Positions 6,660 through 13,771 of a stretch of 13,993 nucleotides of DNA are shown here, in pieces. The notes beneath the pieces are model-generated. The model searched no databases. It saw nothing but the letters and a program-made list of their open reading frames with translations, and was not told the DNA's origin. Each line of letters begins with the position of its first letter. Position 1 is the first letter of the stretch. Made by a program: the position numbers and the translations under genes. Origin of the DNA: Yeguia hominis. Lineage in GTDB: Bacteria > Bacillota > Clostridia > Oscillospirales > Acutalibacteraceae. The DNA lies in contig NZ_JACRSN010000029.1 of assembly GCF_014384705.1 (NCBI RefSeq), positions 1-13,993 of the forward strand, given 5' to 3'.

Positions 6660-7319
6660 ATGATTACATTTGAGCAGATTAAGAGCAACGATGCGGTAAA
6701 GACGTACATCACAAAGGCAGATGAATCTCTGATTGCACTGGGATATACCGAGCACAGCTTTGCGCATGTGATGAAAGTTGCCAGCACGGCAAATTATATT
6801 CTGGAGACGCTGGGGTATTCGGAACGCGACCGCGAGCTTGCACAGATTGCAGGCTATCTGCACGATATCGGCAATCTGATTAACCGGATTGATCATGCAC
6901 AGAGCGGCGCGATGATGGCGTTTCGAATTCTCGATCACATGGGAGCGGATCCGGATGAGATCGCCACCATTGTAACGGCGATTGGCAACCACGACGAGGG
7001 AACCGCCGAAGCGGTAAACCCCATTGCGGCCGCGCTCATTTTAGGAGATAAGACCGATGTGCGCCGCAGCCGGGTGCGCAACCACGATATTACTTCTTTT
7101 GATATTCATGACCGGGTGAATTACTCTGTCAAGAAGGCGACCACGAAAATCAACGACGACCACACAGCCGTTGAACTGAAGTTGACCATCGACACGGAAT
7201 ACTTTTCCGCAATGGAATACTTCGAAATTTTTCTTGCCCGCATGCTGCTCTGCCGCAAAGCCGCGGCAAAACTTGGCTTGGAATTCCATGTGTATATCAA
7301 TGGACTAAAGCTGGTGTGA
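6660..7319 (+). CDS. HD-domain metal-dependent phosphohydrolase
   Basis: A 219-residue soluble protein with a complete HD-superfamily metal site: His36 (HSFAHVMKV), His68-Asp69 (GYLHDIGN), His79, His111 (AIGNHDE) and Asp130 (LILGDKTDVRRSR). HD proteins of this kind hydrolyse phosphate esters, nucleotides or cyclic dinucleotides; there is no attached signalling domain here and the substrate cannot be deduced. The C-terminal 80 residues (DIHDRVNYSVKKATTKIN onwards) form a predicted beta-rich extension. The ATG is 7 bases downstream of the secA stop, with GAGGGG and AAGAG stretches overlapping the end of secA as the ribosome binding site, so translation may be coupled to secA. A strong terminator follows. 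Confidence 0.88.
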   Translation: MITFEQIKSNDAVKTYITKADESLIALGYTEHSFAHVMKVASTANYILETLGYSERDRELAQIAGYLHDIGNLINRIDHAQSGAMMAFRILDHMGADPDEIATIVTAIGNHDEGTAEAVNPIAAALILGDKTDVRRSRVRNHDITSFDIHDRVNYSVKKATTKINDDHTAVELKLTIDTEYFSAMEYFEIFLARMLLCRKAAAKLGLEFHVYINGLKLV

Positions 7320-7415
7320 CAAAGGCAAAACAAACTGTATATGCATTGGGCGTGCCTTTGAGATGCATAGCGTGTGCGCAAGAGGTTGCCGAATATGCAG
7401 AAAACTTCCAAAACA

Positions 7416-7459
7416 AAAAACGACTCATTACACAGCGCTCTGTGAGATGAGTCGTTTTT
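7416..7459. terminator. Bidirectional terminator between convergent genes
   Basis: AAAAACGACTCAT (7416-7428) pairs with ATGAGTCGTTTTT (7447-7459), 13 bp perfect, with an inner CACAG/CTGTG stem (7431-7444) around CGCT. A-rich and T-rich flanks on either side let it work for both the secA-HD transcript (plus) and the dehydrogenase operon (minus), whose stop codon is just 13 bases further on. Confidence 0.92.
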
Positions 7460-7472
7460 GTGATAGAAAATT

Positions 7473-8426
7473 TTATTTTGCAACCCGCACAATTCCTTTG
7501 ACATAGCCTTCCGGTTTGTGCTTGAGCTCATAATAGGCGCGGTTGAGTTCCTCAAACGCATAGCGATGGGTTGCCATTGCCTTGGTGTTGAGCATGCCTC
7601 TCTTCACGAGGTTCAGCGAGGATTCAATATACTTTGCGCAGGCGTTCATCCGGCGCTCGTGCGCATTGACGACCGTGATTGCCTTCCAGTTCCACAGTCC
7701 CATATCGATGGTTCGCAGGCCGTCTTGATGGAATCCGACGACAGAAAGATTTCCATGTACGGCGGTCATATTTCCGGCAAGCGTTAAACCGGGCTGGCTG
7801 CCGCTTGCTTCCGCTACGGTTGGAATTCCGCGTTCAAAAATTCCGTCGTCCCAGGTATCCACAATATATTCCGGCGGGACTTGATTGGAGAGATAAGTCT
7901 CATCTGCGCCGAAATGCCGGGCGTTTGCAAGTCCTTCTTCCCGGACGTCAACAGCAATCACGGTTGCGGCGCCTTTGGCGCGCATCATCTGCATAAATCC
8001 GAGCCCCATATAGCCGGTGCCGACAATTGCGAATGCGTCTCCCGGATTGAGCGGTGTGCGCAACACGCCGCTCATCATGCAGGCAAGCGGTTCGCCGACG
8101 GCCTCTTCATCTGTAAGACCTTCCGGTACCTTTACGATATGTGCAGCCGGTACCTTTGTATATTCGGCAAAGGCCTGGAACATCATGCCGGTGACCCGGT
8201 CTCCGGGCTGGAATTCGGTCACTTTTGCGCCGATTTTTTCGACGATTCCAACGCCCTCGTGGCCAAAAACCTTTCCGATTTCCTTTCCGTTTTCCCAGGA
8301 GTGATATTCACTCGCACAGACGCCGCACACCAGAATCCGAACCAGAACTTCGTCATCCGCAAGAACCGGCATGGGAAGATCAACCAGTTCAAAATGCTGT
8401 GCGGACGCCATTCGATACCCTTTCAT
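7473..8426 (-). CDS. Medium-chain zinc-type alcohol/polyol dehydrogenase
   Basis: A 317-residue NAD(P)-dependent oxidoreductase of the medium-chain (MDR) superfamily. Catalytic-zinc positions are Cys37 or Cys34 (CGVCASEYH), His56-Glu57 (FGHEGVGIV) and Glu112/Cys116 (GEPLAC); the Rossmann loop is GTGYMG (136-141), ending in VIAVD. The four-cysteine lobe that binds structural zinc is absent, so it is a compact member. The ATG at 8426 is preferred over an in-frame TTG at 8453 because GAAGGAG lies between them, 11 bases before the ATG. It follows the Gfo/Idh/MocA gene by 45 bases on the same strand, an operon. Substrate is probably a sugar, polyol or sugar acid (inference from context). The downstream terminator is at 7416-7459. 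Confidence 0.88.
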   Translation of the reverse strand: MKGYRMASAQHFELVDLPMPVLADDEVLVRILVCGVCASEYHSWENGKEIGKVFGHEGVGIVEKIGAKVTEFQPGDRVTGMMFQAFAEYTKVPAAHIVKVPEGLTDEEAVGEPLACMMSGVLRTPLNPGDAFAIVGTGYMGLGFMQMMRAKGAATVIAVDVREEGLANARHFGADETYLSNQVPPEYIVDTWDDGIFERGIPTVAEASGSQPGLTLAGNMTAVHGNLSVVGFHQDGLRTIDMGLWNWKAITVVNAHERRMNACAKYIESSLNLVKRGMLNTKAMATHRYAFEELNRAYYELKHKPEGYVKGIVRVAK

Positions 8427-8471
8427 CTTTTTGGATGCTCCTTCTTTTTGCAAGAAAGGTAAAGCGGCTGC

Positions 8472-9542
8472 TTAAAAGTAGACCGGCTTTCCGGTTTCTG
8501 CCGACTGATAAATCGCCTCTAAAATCCGGCTGACCACAACAGCCTGTTCCGGCAGAACAATCGGGTCGGTATCGTTTCGGATGGCATCAATCCAGGAACC
8601 GATTTCGGCATCGGCAGGTGTTTCAGAGAACGGAAGATCCATGTCTGTACCGCACAGGTTGGTCACGTCCACTTTTTGTGTATAGAGGTGCCCATACGCC
8701 TCCCCGTTGATGGTTAACCCGTCAAGCAAATCTGCGCCTGCCAGGGTTCCGGCAAGGGTCGCTTTGTTTTCATTCGGCGTCCGGCAGTTCAGCGCCCAAC
8801 TGCATTCGAGTTCTACCGTTGCACCGTTTTTCATCCGGAGAAACGCAAAAGCGGCGTCTTCCATGTCAATTTTTTGTGCGTCCCAGCGTCCCCAGGCGTT
8901 GGCATCGCTCGGACGATCAACAATTTTCCGGTAGGTATTTCCGACGACATAATCCGGCTCGTAGTTGTTCATCAGCCACAGAACCAAATCGATGGAGTGG
9001 GTTCCGATATCAATCAGGCATCCGCCGCCCTGCAGAGAGCTGTCCAGGTATGTTCCCCAGTTTGGAATGCCGCGGCGGCGTAGTGCATGCGCGCGGGCAA
9101 AATAGATGTCGCCGAGTTCTCCGTTGTCGCACATTTTTTTCAGGTGCATGGCTTCGCGGCGGAAACGTCCCTGATAGCCGATGGTCAGTTTCCGATGATT
9201 TCGTTTGGCGGCATCCAGCATGGCCTGGGCGTCTGCGGCATTTGTCGCCATTGGTTTTTCACACATGACGTGTTTTCCGGCATTCAGTGCCTGAATGGCG
9301 AGAGAGGCGTGGGAGATGTTGGGCGTGCAAATATGGACAACCTGAATCCGGTCATCCTGCAAAAGCGCTTCTACGGTATCATAAACGCGGGCTTCGGTTC
9401 CAAAATCAGCTGCAGCCCGTTCGGCGCTTGCCCGATACGTATCATAAAAACCGGCGATTTTTACGCCTGCATGCTGCAGCGCCGGGAGGTGTTTTCCCCG
9501 TGCAATACCGCCGCAGCCGATTATACCGACATAAATATCCAT
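8472..9542 (-). CDS. Gfo/Idh/MocA-family oxidoreductase
   Basis: A 356-residue NAD(P)-dependent sugar or inositol dehydrogenase type. The N-terminal Rossmann fold shows VGIIGCGGIARGKHLPAL (5-22); the cofactor/substrate Lys is in CEKPMATN (Lys96); the C-terminal catalytic helix has GGGCLIDIGTHSIDLVLWL with Asp178 and His182. The ATG at 9542 follows AAAGGA at about 10 bases; a GTG at 9551 overlaps that site and is less likely. It is the first gene of a two-gene operon with the MDR dehydrogenase and has its own promoter with a palindrome over the -10 box. Family members oxidise many sugars (glucose-6-phosphate, inositol, UDP-sugars, glycoside C3 hydroxyls), so the exact reaction is open. Confidence 0.9.
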   Translation of the reverse strand: MDIYVGIIGCGGIARGKHLPALQHAGVKIAGFYDTYRASAERAAADFGTEARVYDTVEALLQDDRIQVVHICTPNISHASLAIQALNAGKHVMCEKPMATNAADAQAMLDAAKRNHRKLTIGYQGRFRREAMHLKKMCDNGELGDIYFARAHALRRRGIPNWGTYLDSSLQGGGCLIDIGTHSIDLVLWLMNNYEPDYVVGNTYRKIVDRPSDANAWGRWDAQKIDMEDAAFAFLRMKNGATVELECSWALNCRTPNENKATLAGTLAGADLLDGLTINGEAYGHLYTQKVDVTNLCGTDMDLPFSETPADAEIGSWIDAIRNDTDPIVLPEQAVVVSRILEAIYQSAETGKPVYF

Positions 9543-9576
9543 CTGTGGCACTTCCTTTACTTTAGATTACAGAATT

Positions 9577-9589
9577 TAGGATGATCCTA
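9577..9589. promoter_or_regulatory. Candidate operator over the -10 box
   Basis: TAGGATGATCCTA is a perfect palindrome (6-bp arms, one central base) covering the -10 box and the predicted start of transcription of the dehydrogenase operon. The position suits a repressor; no binding protein is identified. Confidence 0.5.
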
Positions 9590-9612
9590 TCACAATTTTG
9601 GGTAAGAAGCAA
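9584..9612 (-). promoter_or_regulatory. Promoter of the Gfo/Idh/MocA-MDR operon
   Basis: Minus-strand TTGCTT (9612 to 9607), 17 bases, then TGA-TAGGAT with an extended -10 TG (box at 9589 to 9584). The transcript would start near 9577, giving a leader of about 35 bases. Confidence 0.55.
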
Positions 9613-9693
9613 TATTCCTTGGAACGATCTACCGAAATATACATGAAATTTCTATAAATGAGCCAGCCCCTGCGCGGCGCTTTTCTGCGAATA

Positions 9694-10572
9694 TTACTGT
9701 CCGCAAACGTAAGGCGAGGGGACAAGATATACCCCGTCTACCGCAGGCTGCGCTTCTTTTCGGTACTGCGTCGGCGGAAGCCCATACTTCTTTTTGAAAA
9801 GCTTGCTGAAATGAAATTCGTCACAAAAGCCATAGGAAGCGGCAATTTCCTTTAGGGAGACATGCTGTTCATTAATGAGCAGCAGACGCGCCATTTCCAG
9901 TTTGGTGTTGAGCTGGTACTGGTAAACGGTTGTACCGGTGACCTTTTTGAAATGTTTGATCAGCGTGCTGGTGCTGACGTAAGTTTCCTTTGCCAGCTCC
10001 TGCATCGTATAATTCATTTGCGGTGCAGTGCGAATTTTATAAATGATTTCATTGACCAGATCATCTTCGACCTGTCCTTCCGACCATTGAGAAGAGGTGG
10101 TTGCGAGTTCGTAGAAAAGCTCAATCAGAAGTGCGGAGAGTTTGATCTGGATATGGGGCATGTTCGAGTAATAGTGATAGATCATGTCTTTCAGTAGCTT
10201 TTTAACTCGGGTGTTTTTTTGACAGTGCGTCACGCTGTCGATCAGGACGGCGTCCTCCCAGAGACGAACCTGATTCTGAGAAATTACACTGTCGGCCGGA
10301 CTTTTGCTGCAGTGGATGAACATGGAGAGCGTATTGGGCAGACATCCGACTTTTCCGTAGTGATGGTGACCAGCGTGCAAAAAAAGCAGGTCGTCTGCAC
10401 TGAGCGAATAGACTTCGCCGTCCTCGACGACTTCCCATCCGCCTTCTAAAATATAGAGTAAATCGTGGGTGTTTTCCATCGTTCGGTCCGGGTGCAGGAC
10501 ACCGCCTTCCAAAAGACTGAAGTTACAGGCCTGTACCTCGCGTTTTTCTACACAGTCCATCAAATGATACAT
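9694..10572 (-). CDS. AraC-family transcriptional regulator
   Basis: A 292-residue regulator with an N-terminal cupin-like sensor region (about 15-90; LLYILEGGWEVVEDGEVYSLSADDLLFLHAGHHHYG is scattered across 38-72) and a C-terminal AraC DNA-binding domain with two helix-turn-helices at about 191-212 and 239-262 (VSLKEIAASYGFCDEFHFSKLFKKKYG, then PTQYR). This form usually responds to a sugar or related ligand. The ATG at 10572 follows GGTGGTG by 8 bases. It lies between the dehydrogenase operon (same strand) and the divergent family 4 glycosidase, so it most likely controls one or both (inference). Confidence 0.9.
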   Translation of the reverse strand: MYHLMDCVEKREVQACNFSLLEGGVLHPDRTMENTHDLLYILEGGWEVVEDGEVYSLSADDLLFLHAGHHHYGKVGCLPNTLSMFIHCSKSPADSVISQNQVRLWEDAVLIDSVTHCQKNTRVKKLLKDMIYHYYSNMPHIQIKLSALLIELFYELATTSSQWSEGQVEDDLVNEIIYKIRTAPQMNYTMQELAKETYVSTSTLIKHFKKVTGTTVYQYQLNTKLEMARLLLINEQHVSLKEIAASYGFCDEFHFSKLFKKKYGLPPTQYRKEAQPAVDGVYLVPSPYVCGQ

Positions 10573-10631
10573 TTGAAAATCACCACCATCCAGAAGTTTG
10601 CAGTGCGGCTTCAGACTTCGAAAATGCGCTG

Positions 10632-10649
10632 TTTCATTTGATTTTCATT
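10632..10649. repeat. Direct repeat one helical turn apart at the araC-type promoter
   Basis: TTTCATT occurs at 10632-10638 and again at 10643-10649, 11 bases start to start, so both face the same side of the helix. AraC proteins typically bind direct half-sites; the location at the regulator's own -10 box would suit autoregulation. It is short and may be chance. Confidence 0.35.
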
Positions 10650-10674
10650 ATAGCAAAATTTTTTGATTCTGCAA
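10647..10674 (-). promoter_or_regulatory. Promoter of the AraC-family regulator
   Basis: Minus-strand TTGCAG (10674 to 10669), 16 bases, then TGC-TATAAT (box 10652 to 10647), an extended -10. The leader is about 70 bases. A direct repeat TTTCATT, 11 bases apart, overlaps the -10 region. Confidence 0.65.
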
Positions 10675-10835
10675 GAGGAAATATTTTTACAGATATGCAC
10701 GACAAAATATACATTGAATTACGAAATTTGTACATGGTTGTTTTGCGTTCGGTATGTTACGATCAAAATGTCGGAATCGGACATGGCAGAGCCCCGGTCC
10801 GGCAACGAAATTTATATGCAAAGGAGCGTCTTACC

Positions 10836-12206
10836 ATGAAAAAAACACTGGTTTTACTCGGCGCTGGCAGCGCGTCTTTTACGATTTCCATTTTAAAAGA
10901 CCTGATTCTCAGCGAGGGTCTGAAAGACTGCACGCTGCGGCTTGTGGACATCGATGAATCCCGTCTGGAGGAAGCCCGCCGCGCCGCAGAGAGCTACAAC
11001 ACAGAGGCCAAGACGGACATCCAGATCGAGGCATATACCGATCGCCGGAAAGCATTTTACGGTGCGGATTTTGTAATCTGTGCAGTTAAAATCGGCGGCT
11101 ATGGCCCGCTTGAAGCAGAACGGAAAATTGCGGAGGCACACGGATATTATCGCGGAATCGGCGACCGTGTTTCCTGCTATTTTGGCGGAGTCGGCGCATA
11201 TTGGCAGATTCGTTTCCTCGAAGAGGTCGCGCACGATATGGAAGAGCTTTGCCCGGATGCTTGGCTTGTGCAGACGGCAAACCCGGTGTTTGACGGCACG
11301 AACTATCTAACCCGCTATACAAAAGTAAAAGCAGTCGGTGTTTGCCACGGCCATTTCCAGGCGTACACCGTTGCCGATATTATGGGCCTTGACCGCAGCA
11401 AGGTGACCACCGAGGTTGTGGGATTCAACCATCATATTTACCTTACCGATTTCCGCTATGAGGGCAAGGATGCGTATCCGCTTCTGGATCAGTGGATTGC
11501 CGAAAAAAGCGAAGCGTACTGGAAGAGTGAAGCGTACAACACACCCGGCGAGTACGGATTTGTGCCGGAGGAGCTGACGCCGGGCGTTATCGATGCTTAT
11601 CATCTTTACGGTCTGCTGCCGATCGGCGACGCAATCCGAAGCGCCTCGCCCTGGTGGCATCACACGGATTTTGCCACAAAGGAAAAATGGTACGGAAAAA
11701 ATGGCGGATTTGATTCGGAAATCTGCTGGGCGAATTATCTCCATAATAAGGATATCCACCATGAAAAAATCCGGAAAACCCTTGACGCCGGCGAACCGAT
11801 TACGAAGGTATATCCGCTGGAAGCCAGCGGGGAACAGCACATTCCGCTGATCAACGCGATTGCAACCGATCATTATCAGCGCTTTACGCTGAATGTTCCG
11901 AACAACGGCTGTGTACCGGGAATTCCGGACGACGTGATGGTTGAGATTCCGGTAATCGCCAGCGCACGCGGAATTCAGGGAATCAAGATGAATCCGCTGC
12001 CGCGCCGGTTGATGGACAATGTGATTTATCCGCGGATGCGGACGATGAACAACCTGCACGAAGCGTACCGCAACGGCGACCGCAGCCTGTTGGTGCTCGA
12101 GCTGATGCATGACCATCGTACAAAGTCCTTTGAACAGGCCAAAGACTTGATCGACGACCTGCTGGCACAGCCTTGGAACGTGGATGCGGATAAGCATTAT
12201 CGCTAA
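10836..12206 (+). CDS. Family 4 glycoside hydrolase, alpha-glucuronidase/alpha-galactosidase type
   Basis: A 456-residue cytoplasmic glycosidase of family GH4, which uses NAD+ and a divalent metal (usually Mn2+) and cleaves by oxidation at C3 and elimination. The Rossmann start GAGSASFTISILKDL (10-24) and VDIDESRLE bind NAD; Cys170 in CHGHFQAY and His199 in VVGFNHHIYLTDF are the expected metal ligands. The CHG form at the metal cysteine is the one reported for the alpha-glucuronidase branch, whereas CHS marks alpha-galactosidases and CN.P the 6-phospho-glycosidases; this is a prediction of specificity. The ATG at 10836 follows AAGGAG by 9 bases, and the upstream in-frame codons lack homology. 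It is divergent from the AraC-family regulator. The promoter is not clear, as often seen when an activator is needed. Confidence 0.9.
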   Translation: MKKTLVLLGAGSASFTISILKDLILSEGLKDCTLRLVDIDESRLEEARRAAESYNTEAKTDIQIEAYTDRRKAFYGADFVICAVKIGGYGPLEAERKIAEAHGYYRGIGDRVSCYFGGVGAYWQIRFLEEVAHDMEELCPDAWLVQTANPVFDGTNYLTRYTKVKAVGVCHGHFQAYTVADIMGLDRSKVTTEVVGFNHHIYLTDFRYEGKDAYPLLDQWIAEKSEAYWKSEAYNTPGEYGFVPEELTPGVIDAYHLYGLLPIGDAIRSASPWWHHTDFATKEKWYGKNGGFDSEICWANYLHNKDIHHEKIRKTLDAGEPITKVYPLEASGEQHIPLINAIATDHYQRFTLNVPNNGCVPGIPDDVMVEIPVIASARGIQGIKMNPLPRRLMDNVIYPRMRTMNNLHEAYRNGDRSLLVLELMHDHRTKSFEQAKDLIDDLLAQPWNVDADKHYR

Positions 12207-12228
12207 AAATTGGAATGCACTTTTGTAT

Positions 12229-12258
12229 CACGCGCACGCTGACACACGCGTGCGCGTG
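12229..12258. promoter_or_regulatory. Dyad operator within the isomerase-like gene's promoter
   Basis: Arms CACGCGCACGC (12229-12239) and GCGTGCGCGTG (12248-12258) are exact inverted repeats around an 8-base loop holding most of the -35 box. A second, overlapping near-palindrome, CACACGCGTGCGCGTGTG (12243-12260), fills the promoter spacer. It could be a repressor site; as a terminator for the preceding gene it lacks a T-run. Confidence 0.6.
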
Positions 12259-12267
12259 TGCTATAAT
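12239..12267 (+). promoter_or_regulatory. Strong sigma-A promoter for the isomerase-like gene
   Basis: CTGACA (12239-12244), a 17-base spacer, TG at the extended -10 position (12259-12260) and a consensus TATAAT (12262-12267). The leader is about 90 bases. Confidence 0.8.
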
Positions 12268-12364
12268 AAACAAAAGCGGACTGCTTGACGGTTCCATTTA
12301 TGGGGAATGAGGGCAAGAATGGCCGCTGCTGTTTAAAGACGATTCGTAAAAAGGAGGAATTCTA

Positions 12365-13681
12365 TTGAAAGCGAAATTGGTACCGCTGTATTTTGACGGG
12401 TATCGGGATGAAGAATTCGATACGCAGGTTTCTTATCTCAAAGATCTTTTAAAAGAAGAAGCTGAATTTTGTGACGCCGTTGCGCTTGGTGCGCCGCTTC
12501 CGGAATGTGACGCCGTTGTTTTCCCGGTTTTGATCGGACCTGCTTACCGCAGTCTGAAAGAAATCCAGGCAATTGAACAGCCGATCCTGATTTTGACTTC
12601 CGAATTCGGCACTGTTGCGATGTGGGACTGGGAGATTATCTCCTTCCTGAAATCAAACGGGGTTTCCCTGATTGCACCGTATCAGCTTTCCTATACCAAA
12701 ATTGCCTGCCGGGCACTTGCTCTGAAACGCACGCTTCCGGAAACCAAATTCCTGGTTTTCCAGGATAATCCGGGCGAAGGCATGCAGCCGGAAATCTTTA
12801 AGCGGTTTTATTGGTGGGAGAAAAGCTGGAAGGATTCCCTGAAAGAACGGTTTGGCATTACCATCGAGGAACGCAGCTATGAGCAATTTGCAGCATATGC
12901 AAAATCGATTCCGGATGAAGCTGCTGACAAGGTGATCGAAGAAAAGAAAATTGACTATTGTCAGCTTACACAGAAGGCGCTGCGCTCGGCTGTAAAGATT
13001 TACATTGCGCTCAAAGAAGCGGTGGAAGCAGATGACAGCATTAAGGGTGTCGGAATCAACTGCCTCAATGAATCTCGCTTCTCCGATACAACGCCATGTC
13101 TTGCCTACAACCTTCTTTATGAAGAGAAAGGTCTGATCTGGGCTTGCGAAGGCGACACCATGACGCTCTTTACGCAGTACATTGTCAACAAGACGCTCAA
13201 TGTTCCGATTATGATGACGAATATTTATCCGTTCCTGATCGGTATGGCGGCGCTCAAACACGAAAAGATCCAGACATTCCCCGATGTGGAGGATCCGGAT
13301 CAGTGCATGTTGCTGGTACATTGCGGATATCTGGGATTTGCTCCGCGCTGCATGTGCACCCGTTGGGAGCCGAAGGAGAAAGCGCTTGCCATTGTCGATG
13401 ACAATGCAATGGTGGTGGACGCGGAAATTCCGAAGGGCGACCTGACGCTTGTAAAGATTCATCCGAATCTCGAGAAGCTGCTGACTGTGGAATGTCTGCT
13501 CGATGAATATGCCCAGTATCCTGGATCGGATTGCCGCAACGGCGCGATTATCCGCGTGAAGGACGGCCATGCGTTTATGAAACAGCTCTATTCGCACCAT
13601 GGATGCTTTATCACCGGGCACAAAAAGGTCGAACTGGAATTTATGGCCGATGTCCTTGGCTTGACCACAGAATGCTGCTAA
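12365..13681 (+). CDS. L-fucose/L-arabinose isomerase-like protein
   Basis: A 438-residue soluble protein of the fucose/arabinose isomerase superfamily (COG2407-type). A central motif LIWACEGDTMTLFTQYIVN (257-275) carries Glu262 and Asp264, and VHCGYLGFAP (318-327) has His319. The C-terminal SHHGCFITGHKKVELEFMADVLGL resembles the family's closing His-Gly-Glu pattern. These would give a metal site, but assignment to particular ligands is tentative. True isomerases of this superfamily convert aldoses to ketoses; many relatives have unknown function. The start is TTG at 12365, with AAGGAGG 7 bases before it. It is transcribed from its own strong promoter, in the same direction as the GH4 gene. 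It ends 44 bases before the region shared with the left IS copy, with no terminator of its own visible before the IS hairpin. Confidence 0.8.
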   Translation: MKAKLVPLYFDGYRDEEFDTQVSYLKDLLKEEAEFCDAVALGAPLPECDAVVFPVLIGPAYRSLKEIQAIEQPILILTSEFGTVAMWDWEIISFLKSNGVSLIAPYQLSYTKIACRALALKRTLPETKFLVFQDNPGEGMQPEIFKRFYWWEKSWKDSLKERFGITIEERSYEQFAAYAKSIPDEAADKVIEEKKIDYCQLTQKALRSAVKIYIALKEAVEADDSIKGVGINCLNESRFSDTTPCLAYNLLYEEKGLIWACEGDTMTLFTQYIVNKTLNVPIMMTNIYPFLIGMAALKHEKIQTFPDVEDPDQCMLLVHCGYLGFAPRCMCTRWEPKEKALAIVDDNAMVVDAEIPKGDLTLVKIHPNLEKLLTVECLLDEYAQYPGSDCRNGAIIRVKDGHAFMKQLYSHHGCFITGHKKVELEFMADVLGLTTECC

Positions 13682-13732
13682 GTTTCGTTTGTAATTTGAT
13701 TTCAGCAAAAAAGAAGAGGGAAAAGTGATATG

Positions 13733-13766
13733 TACCCCCAATACTGGACACCCAGTATTGGGGGTA
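13733..13766 (+). repeat. Perfect hairpin at the IS end (right copy)
   Basis: A 15-bp stem with an ACAC loop, followed by TTTTTATG; identical to the left copy. It may also be the effective terminator for the isomerase-like gene 5' of it. Confidence 0.8.
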
Positions 13767-13771
13767 TTTTT

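Noticed and set aside
4745..6787. Long minus-strand open frames opposite secA (309 and 369 residues)
   Set aside because: They are antisense to a complete SecA; cysteine- and histidine-rich shadow-like composition and no family likeness.
8427..8453. TTG start for the MDR dehydrogenase
   Set aside because: It would put the GAAGGAG site inside the gene; the ATG at 8426 starts the normal family N-terminus.
9650..9693. Terminator after the AraC gene
   Set aside because: The GC-rich stretch (GCGCCGCGCAGGGGC on the minus strand) does not pair well and lacks a proper T-run.
10708..10758. GH4 promoter boxes (TTGTAC with TATGTT, or TATACA)
   Set aside because: Spacing of 19 bases or poor -35 matches; the boxes are not good enough to annotate, although an activator-dependent promoter remains likely.
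11307..12197. 296-residue minus-strand open frame opposite the GH4 gene
   Set aside because: It is antisense to a complete GH4 enzyme and shows no motif of its own.
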